NCBI GenBank assembly: GCA_020631735.1
Contig: CM036158.1
Location: forward strand, 86,615,421-86,679,420
Length of the DNA stretch: 64,000 bases
Direction of reading: 5' to 3'
Source: Saccharum officinarum
Lineage: Eukaryota; Streptophyta; Magnoliopsida; Poales; Poaceae
In this document: positions 58,887-64,000 of the stretch, in pieces
Layout of the letters: each line of letters starts with the position of its first letter
How positions within the stretch are numbered: the stretch's first letter is position 1
Translations under genes and position numbers: made by a program
The notes under the pieces: model-generated
Told to the model about the DNA's origin: nothing
The model's input: only the letters and a program-made list of their open reading frames with translations
Databases searched by the model: none

Positions 58887-59144
58887 CTCCCTCCATTTTT
58901 TATAAGTCACTTTAGCTTTGTCCTAAGTCAAGCATGTGTATCTTTGACCATCTATTTCAAAGAGAAAATATATAGGCTCATGATATGAGATATATGTTTT
59001 TAGATTCATGATGAAAAATACTTTCATAACATATAATTTATATGATGTGAAACTATAAGATTTGTTTTTGAAATGGATAATGGTAAGAGATAATAATGTT
59101 TGACGTAGAACAGAGCAATGACATGTAAAAAAGAATGGAGAGAG
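58887..59144. mobile_element. Stowaway-like (Tc1/mariner) MITE
   Basis: 258 bp from CTCCCTCCATTTTTTATAAG to AAAGAATGGAGAGAG, with TA on both sides (58885-58886 and 59145-59146). The CTCCCTCC end and TA target are the Stowaway hallmark. Confidence 0.88.
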
Positions 59145-59750
59145 TACTTAAGTATAATCTTTCATAATTTGTAATATTTTAGTTTTAAGATAAGAACTTT
59201 TTTTTACATATATTGCTAAACAAAGTTTAAAATGATAAATATCTTAATACGTAGACTTATACTATTTGTGATTAAAGAAATTATTTTCCCTTTAGCCTGA
59301 GTGGAAGGTAATGTCACGGCCTTCTGGAAGGGGATCAAATGTGCTAGTACGGCACTGCATGTTTGTCACTGACTCTTTTTTTCTTGATTGAAAAGTTCAG
59401 GGCCTCTTGGCACGTCATATTTTACAGGTTTATCTCTTGATGAAGATACGTACTTTTTTCTTTTCGTGACCGTATGCCTAAGCGCGTTTTTTTGTCGCAT
59501 TTTTCTTTTGTCGAGGTATCACAATTCATATGGTTAATCACGCCTTTTCAGCCGTACTCCCGATCGACTGCGGTACAAGAGCTGAGCGTCCCTTATTTTC
59601 CCTGGTTGCAGCATCAGGCGTCAGCTCAAGATGAACGCGATCACCGCGTTATCACGGAAAAATATCTCGTTGAAATGACTCGTGAGCGAATACCAAAACC
59701 AAAAGTCAACCAAAGGTTGCATAATAGTCTAATATGAACAATTTTGCTAA
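59145..59750. other. Intergenic sequence
   Basis: AT-rich. A small open frame at 59474-59737 has no family resemblance. Nothing supported. Confidence 0.4.
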
Positions 59751-59988
59751 GGCCCTGTTTAGTTCCTCAAAAATTTTGCAAAATTTTTCAGATTTCCCGT
59801 CACATCGAATCTTTAGACACATGCATAAAGCATTAAATATAGATAAAAAATAAAACTAATTACACAGTTTAGACGAAATGGACGAGACGAATCTTTTAAG
59901 CCTAATTAGACCATGATTGGACACTAATTGTCAAATAACAACAAAATTTGCTACTGTGCCATTTAAAAAAAATAGATCTAAACCGGCC
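59751..59988. mobile_element. Tourist-like MITE with TAA target sites
   Basis: 238 bp from GGCCCTGTTTAGTTCC to TAGATCTAAACCGGCC, flanked by TAA (59748-59750 and 59989-59991). Core AGCCTAATTAGACCATGATT. The interior is close to the second copy in 31154-31623. Confidence 0.9.
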
Positions 59989-59991
59989 TAA

Positions 59992-60692
59992 CTAAAACTA
60001 CTGTACTAGCGAAGAAAATGGTGGATTCGATGACGCCTTCCACCAGCAAAATAGTTGATCTATCAGTGCTCCCATCTGCTCGATCGCTTTGTTGGATCGG
60101 AGATACCTTCTCCTAGTGACTAGTGTCTCCTAGGCTCCTAGCTGTTGTGCTGGGTAATACGTGTAAACGGAACCGTTTGTCTCCTTTGCCACTTTGCACG
60201 ATACAATATCACGGAACAATATCCGATCGGCGAGACCGCAAGACGACGGCGACCGGTTGGTTCCCGGGCAGCTTTCCGTGGCGCCGGGAGCTCGCGGGCA
60301 AGACGACACGCTCAGCGTTCCCATCCCAGTAGTTCTTGTCGTGGCAAGGACCGACTACACGCAGCCAAGAAACAAGGCGGACGCCCTCGTTTTCCTCTCG
60401 CATTAACGCCGGATCACATCAACTTTGCTTCGCCCTGATCGACGGACCGATCACACGATGCCCATGAGTCACTAGCTCTGACCATCCGGCCGGCCGGCAC
60501 CAGTGTCTCGTGGCCTCAATTCCGTCACTCGCTCGCCGTGCGCGCGCGTGTGGCCACTGCACCCTCTCGTCCCGTCCTCTTCGCTTCGCGCGCCGTGGAT
60601 AAGCCACAGCCATCGGACGGGCGCGGAGGCGCATGGCGCCATCGCGAGCCGTCCATCGGACCAAGGACGCGGTTGCCGGAGGAGCCGGAGAC
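59992..60692. other. GC-rich intergenic segment
   Basis: Several short overlapping open frames, none with family resemblance. The hAT element begins at its right end. Confidence 0.4.
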
Positions 60693-63600
60693 CAGGGTTT
60701 TTTTTACCGACCGGTTTCCGGTAACCGCCGGCCTCCGGTAGCGGTAAACCGGCCCGGTTTACCGGTAACCGGTCGGTAACCGGCCGAATTCAAAATCAAA
60801 TTCAAACCCGCTTCGGTTCGGTTCGAGTCCGGTAAACCGGCCGGTTTGGAGCGGTAACCGGCCGGTTTGACCGGTTTACCGCTCCAAACCGTTTTTTTTT
60901 CTTTCATGAATAAAAAGAAATTTTGGTACTTCCTTTGCACAAATTAATGTAAAAAGACCACACAATGTGGTAAAAAATAACATAAGTCACTAAAGCAACA
61001 ATATATAGTCGCATACAAATACATATTCGCTTAAATATATAGTCACTAAAACAACAATATATAGTCGCATACAAATACAATATATAGTCGCTTACACAAA
61101 CAAAAATATAGTTTCCGCTCGCATGGTCAACTACGTAGGATGTATGGGAAGACCCCTTGTTGGCACGACATTTCATATTCGGCGGTGGACATAAGAGAGA
61201 TACCTTGCTGTCTAAGCAGGTCAGCCTTGTAATCTTGCCAAGTTTGACCTGTCCATGCTGCTGTTGTCTCCCATTCTTGAACTAACATATTGTAAAAATT
61301 AGGGTCTTCCCATTCATACACCCATCTAGTCTGAGTCTGCATGGTCATGTCAGGAATGGGATAGCTATAAGTAGGCTGCGAGGTATCGCTGTAGGAGGAA
61401 GAAGAGTACTGTGGAGTGTCGTAGTCCGTCGGTGTATATGCTCTCCTCTGCGATGTCGGTTGTCCATGGTCACGGTCTTGAGTAGCATGTGTGAATTGGG
61501 TCTCGCCTGCAATCAACCATAATTAGTAGGCATAGACAGAAACAATTGTGTGTATGTAGGTGCAATGGATACCTGTGAAATGAAGACCTACATAACTACT
61601 ACCACCAGCACCAATAGTACCATCCCCACTCCCACCACCACCACCGTCTGTCCCACCAGCACCGCCACCGTCACTCCCACCAGCACCGTCATTGTCACTG
61701 TCATCGTCACTACTGTCATCGTCACCACTATCCTGGGACTGGTATTGCTCATCCTCAGTCTCTGTGTCGCTGGTCACTGCTTTTCCTTTTCCTCGGTGAC
61801 GCTTGCCGTGACCCTTCGGAGGCAGCATCTGCATCTTCCTCTTCCCGAGGTGAGTTGCACCCACATTTCTACGGGCCCAATCATTGATGCAATCATGCCC
61901 CGTAGCCTGACGTAGATCCTCGGGGTCTATTTGGTCACTGCCAACACAAACAAATGAATCACATAATACATGGTGAGACATACACACACATTTGTATATA
62001 TATAAATATAATGTACCTAACAAGATGTGATGGCAGAGGGACGTCCACTTCGTCAGAATCCTCATCAAGAACAGGAGACAGGTTAGATCTACCGTACTCC
62101 ATCCATTCCCTAACCGGATTGGTACAGTCATAGAATGAGACTTCGGCGAACCGGTCGATAAAATCTTCTTCATCATACCTTCGTGGGTTCACATCCGCTA
62201 GTCGCAGCCGAAGGTTGTAATTGACATAAACAAGCCTGTTTAGTTTCTTGTGCGACAACCGATTGCGAACCTTAGTATGCAGCAACGCAAAAGTACTCCA
62301 GTTCCGCTCGCATCCACTGGAGGAGATGCATTGTGAAACAAGCCGCAAAGCAAGGCGCTGCAAATTTGGAGTATCTCTACCAAATATCATCCACCAGGCC
62401 GCTGCAAGTGGAACACATTATGTTAGCTATATGTTCCAATATATGAAACCAAATTGGTGCAGATTTAGAGTATCTCTTACATGCAGTTGTCCTTGGATCC
62501 ATCGCCATTTTCATTGCCAGTTCTGAACCAAACTCACCACGCTTCTGTCGAAAAATCTCAGCCTCCTGCAATGCCTGCACAGCGCACTCGACATCCGTCA
62601 TTTGCTGAAATGTCTCCTTCATGCCACCGAACATTGTTGGAGTTGGATCCATACTATATGTAAGCTTTGGATTTAGAACAGCAGCTGCAACATATGATTC
62701 AAATAAGCATACGGGAAATATTCAATATATACAGCTTGCTAAATCAACATAAGTCATTATCATACCTGAACCCACATACGTCCCTATGTACACATCACGA
62801 ATCCTTGCATCCATAATCTCTCTATACTCATTCCATGTTTGCGTATTCCTTCCAAAGTACGACTCCAACTACTGTTTGCAATTCTGGTACTCGTACACCA
62901 CGTCGCACATGTTGGGTCGCTTGTCTTGATCAGCGAAACGAAGGAACTTGTAAATTGGTTGAACTGTATTTATGATGTATTCCAATCCCTCCCACCACTG
63001 AATATTTGACAATCTTACATGAGCATAGCGACCTTCTTCAGTGCGTGCCCACTTACTCTGCAAAAACTCATTAGATGCCATCCACTGCATGAACTGTTCA
63101 CGTTTTCGATGAAAGCTCTCTAGAAACATGTAGTTGGCGCCATTGTCGGTGACCACATGTACAATATGCTCGGCACCAATCTCCTCCACCACCTTCCGAA
63201 TCTCCTGAAAAACCGCATAACATATTATATATACACACATATATATATAAATAAAAAGAAACACATGACAACTATGTTTAGGACGTACCCTGTACAAATA
63301 GTTAGCATCTTGACTTTTTCCAGATGCATCAATGGATTTGTGAAACCATGTGACCCCATTGCAATAAATCAGAAAGTTTATGACACTCATTTTTGTGGGG
63401 CCAGTCCATGAATCACACATCAACGTGACGCCAAAGTTGGGCCACTCCTTCTGAAACTTCGCATATCTATCCTTCAAGTCTTTCTCATTCTGATCTAGGT
63501 ACTTGCCATCAATATCCCTTCCAGTGGGTGACGCGATGCCTTCACCTGAAACCATAAGCAAACAATGAGAATATGAAAAGATACATAAGGCCATAGGTCT

Positions 63601-64000
63601 CCAAGTATAGGTACTTACCCCACTTCTGTGTCTCTCGCACCGCACTGACAAAGTACGGATTGTCGGCATTTCGTCCTGAGATTCCTACATAATGGAAAAA
63701 CTTTCCCCAAGCTTTACCAATAACTTCCTTTGCATTTTTCCCCTTCTGCGTCCAAGACCCTGTATCAATCCTTTGTTGCTGCATTCCTCTCCTCCCACCC
63801 GCTGCCACATGATAGTCCTCCACCTCCACTGGAGTCTCCCTCCGTGATCCTGCTCTTCTAAACAACCTGTCAATAGGATTCCCACCTTGCGAACCACCAC
63901 CACCACCACTACCCCCTCCACGGTGGTAATTACCTCCTCTCTGTTGCACCCTCTGCTCGTAGTCATATTCTGCTCTCGACTGGTTTAGTGCTTCCTTCAT
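60693..64000 (-). mobile_element. Large hAT transposon, left end and transposase region (continues beyond the window)
   Basis: The element end reads CAGGGTTTTTTTTACCGACC, a CAGGG start common to Ac-like hAT elements. Some 200 bp of sub-terminal sequence follow, made of CCGGTAACCGG, GGTAAACCGGCC and CCGGTTTACCG words in both orientations, a typical landing zone for hAT transposase. The transposase gene lies behind it on the minus strand. The other end is outside the window, so target duplications cannot be checked. Confidence 0.87.
61127..64000 (-). pseudogene. hAT transposase (DUF659 and hAT dimerisation domains), with an in-frame stop
   Basis: Minus-strand exons I can trace: 64000 (window edge) to 63619, 63545-63289, 63204 to about 62765, about 62684-62473, 62401-62017, about 61937-61574, about 61511-61127. 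The DUF659 catalytic region has VTLMCDSWTGPTKMSVINF and VVTDNGANY. The dimerisation domain has SSSGCERNWSTFALLHTKVRNRL. The C-terminus is unusual: a basic KRHRGKGKA patch, an acidic DDDSSDDDSDND run, Gly-rich repeats and a Tyr/Ser/Thr-rich tail. A TAG at 62866-62868 interrupts the frame between NCKQ and LESYFGRN, where the protein otherwise continues to a proper splice donor; a CAG-to-TAG change would explain it. The BED zinc finger expected at the N-terminus would lie beyond the right edge. Transposition would need the protein, so this copy is probably defective. Confidence 0.88.

Overview
This window reads as nuclear DNA from a grass, most likely of the Andropogoneae (sorghum, sugarcane, Miscanthus, maize lineage). 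The lineage is an inference. It rests on intron-rich plant genes with GC-rich first exons, dense grass-type MITEs (Tourist-like with TAA target sites, Stowaway-like ending in CTCCCTCC), Ty1/copia debris and hAT elements. Two runs of exactly 100 N mark scaffold joins at 3470-3569 and 46144-46243.

Layout. 1-8700 is repeat country: non-coding retroelement-like DNA, a broken copia gag-protease fragment, GC-rich tandem repeats and MITEs. 8733-14802 holds a seven-exon class I terpene synthase that looks inactivated. A 934-bp hAT element sits in its 5' leader, a 17-bp duplication lies on its RRX8W motif, one base is missing in exon 2, and intron 4 carries two further insertions. 17209-20223 is an intact nine-exon peptidase M50B-like membrane protein. 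22-34 kb is transposon-rich and without a convincing gene; it includes a 2.2-kb solo LTR with perfect target-site duplications and a non-autonomous hAT. 34769-40371 encodes a 1023-aa DUF4378 protein of the LONGIFOLIA/TRM type. 41461-42435 is a single-exon dirigent protein of the ESB1-like group. Convergent with it, on the minus strand at 42958-45714, lies a Golgi-type UDP-glucuronate decarboxylase (UDP-xylose synthase). That gene contains what looks like a minor-spliceosome AT-AC intron and one missing base in exon 2. A tRNA-Arg(TCG) gene follows at 45963-46036. 46.2-50.4 kb is copia debris in which a single LTR is flanked by internal sequence on both sides, followed by a degenerate tandem repeat. 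51372-54996 is a seven-exon calcium-dependent protein kinase. 55-60.7 kb has no recognised gene but three clean MITEs. 60693 to the right edge is one end of a large hAT transposon with a spliced transposase gene carrying an in-frame stop.

The host genes form no operon-like unit. Two of them, the dirigent protein and UDP-xylose synthase, both serve cell-wall chemistry (lignin barrier patterning and xylan precursor supply) and are tail-to-tail neighbours about 0.5 kb apart. The observations most worth pursuing are the candidate U12-type AT-AC intron, the step-by-step wreck of the terpene synthase by hAT elements (one carrying a gene-like passenger fragment), the CCGGAC-motif arrays placed just upstream of the TATA box in two related copia LTRs, and the internal-LTR-internal arrangement at 46-49 kb.
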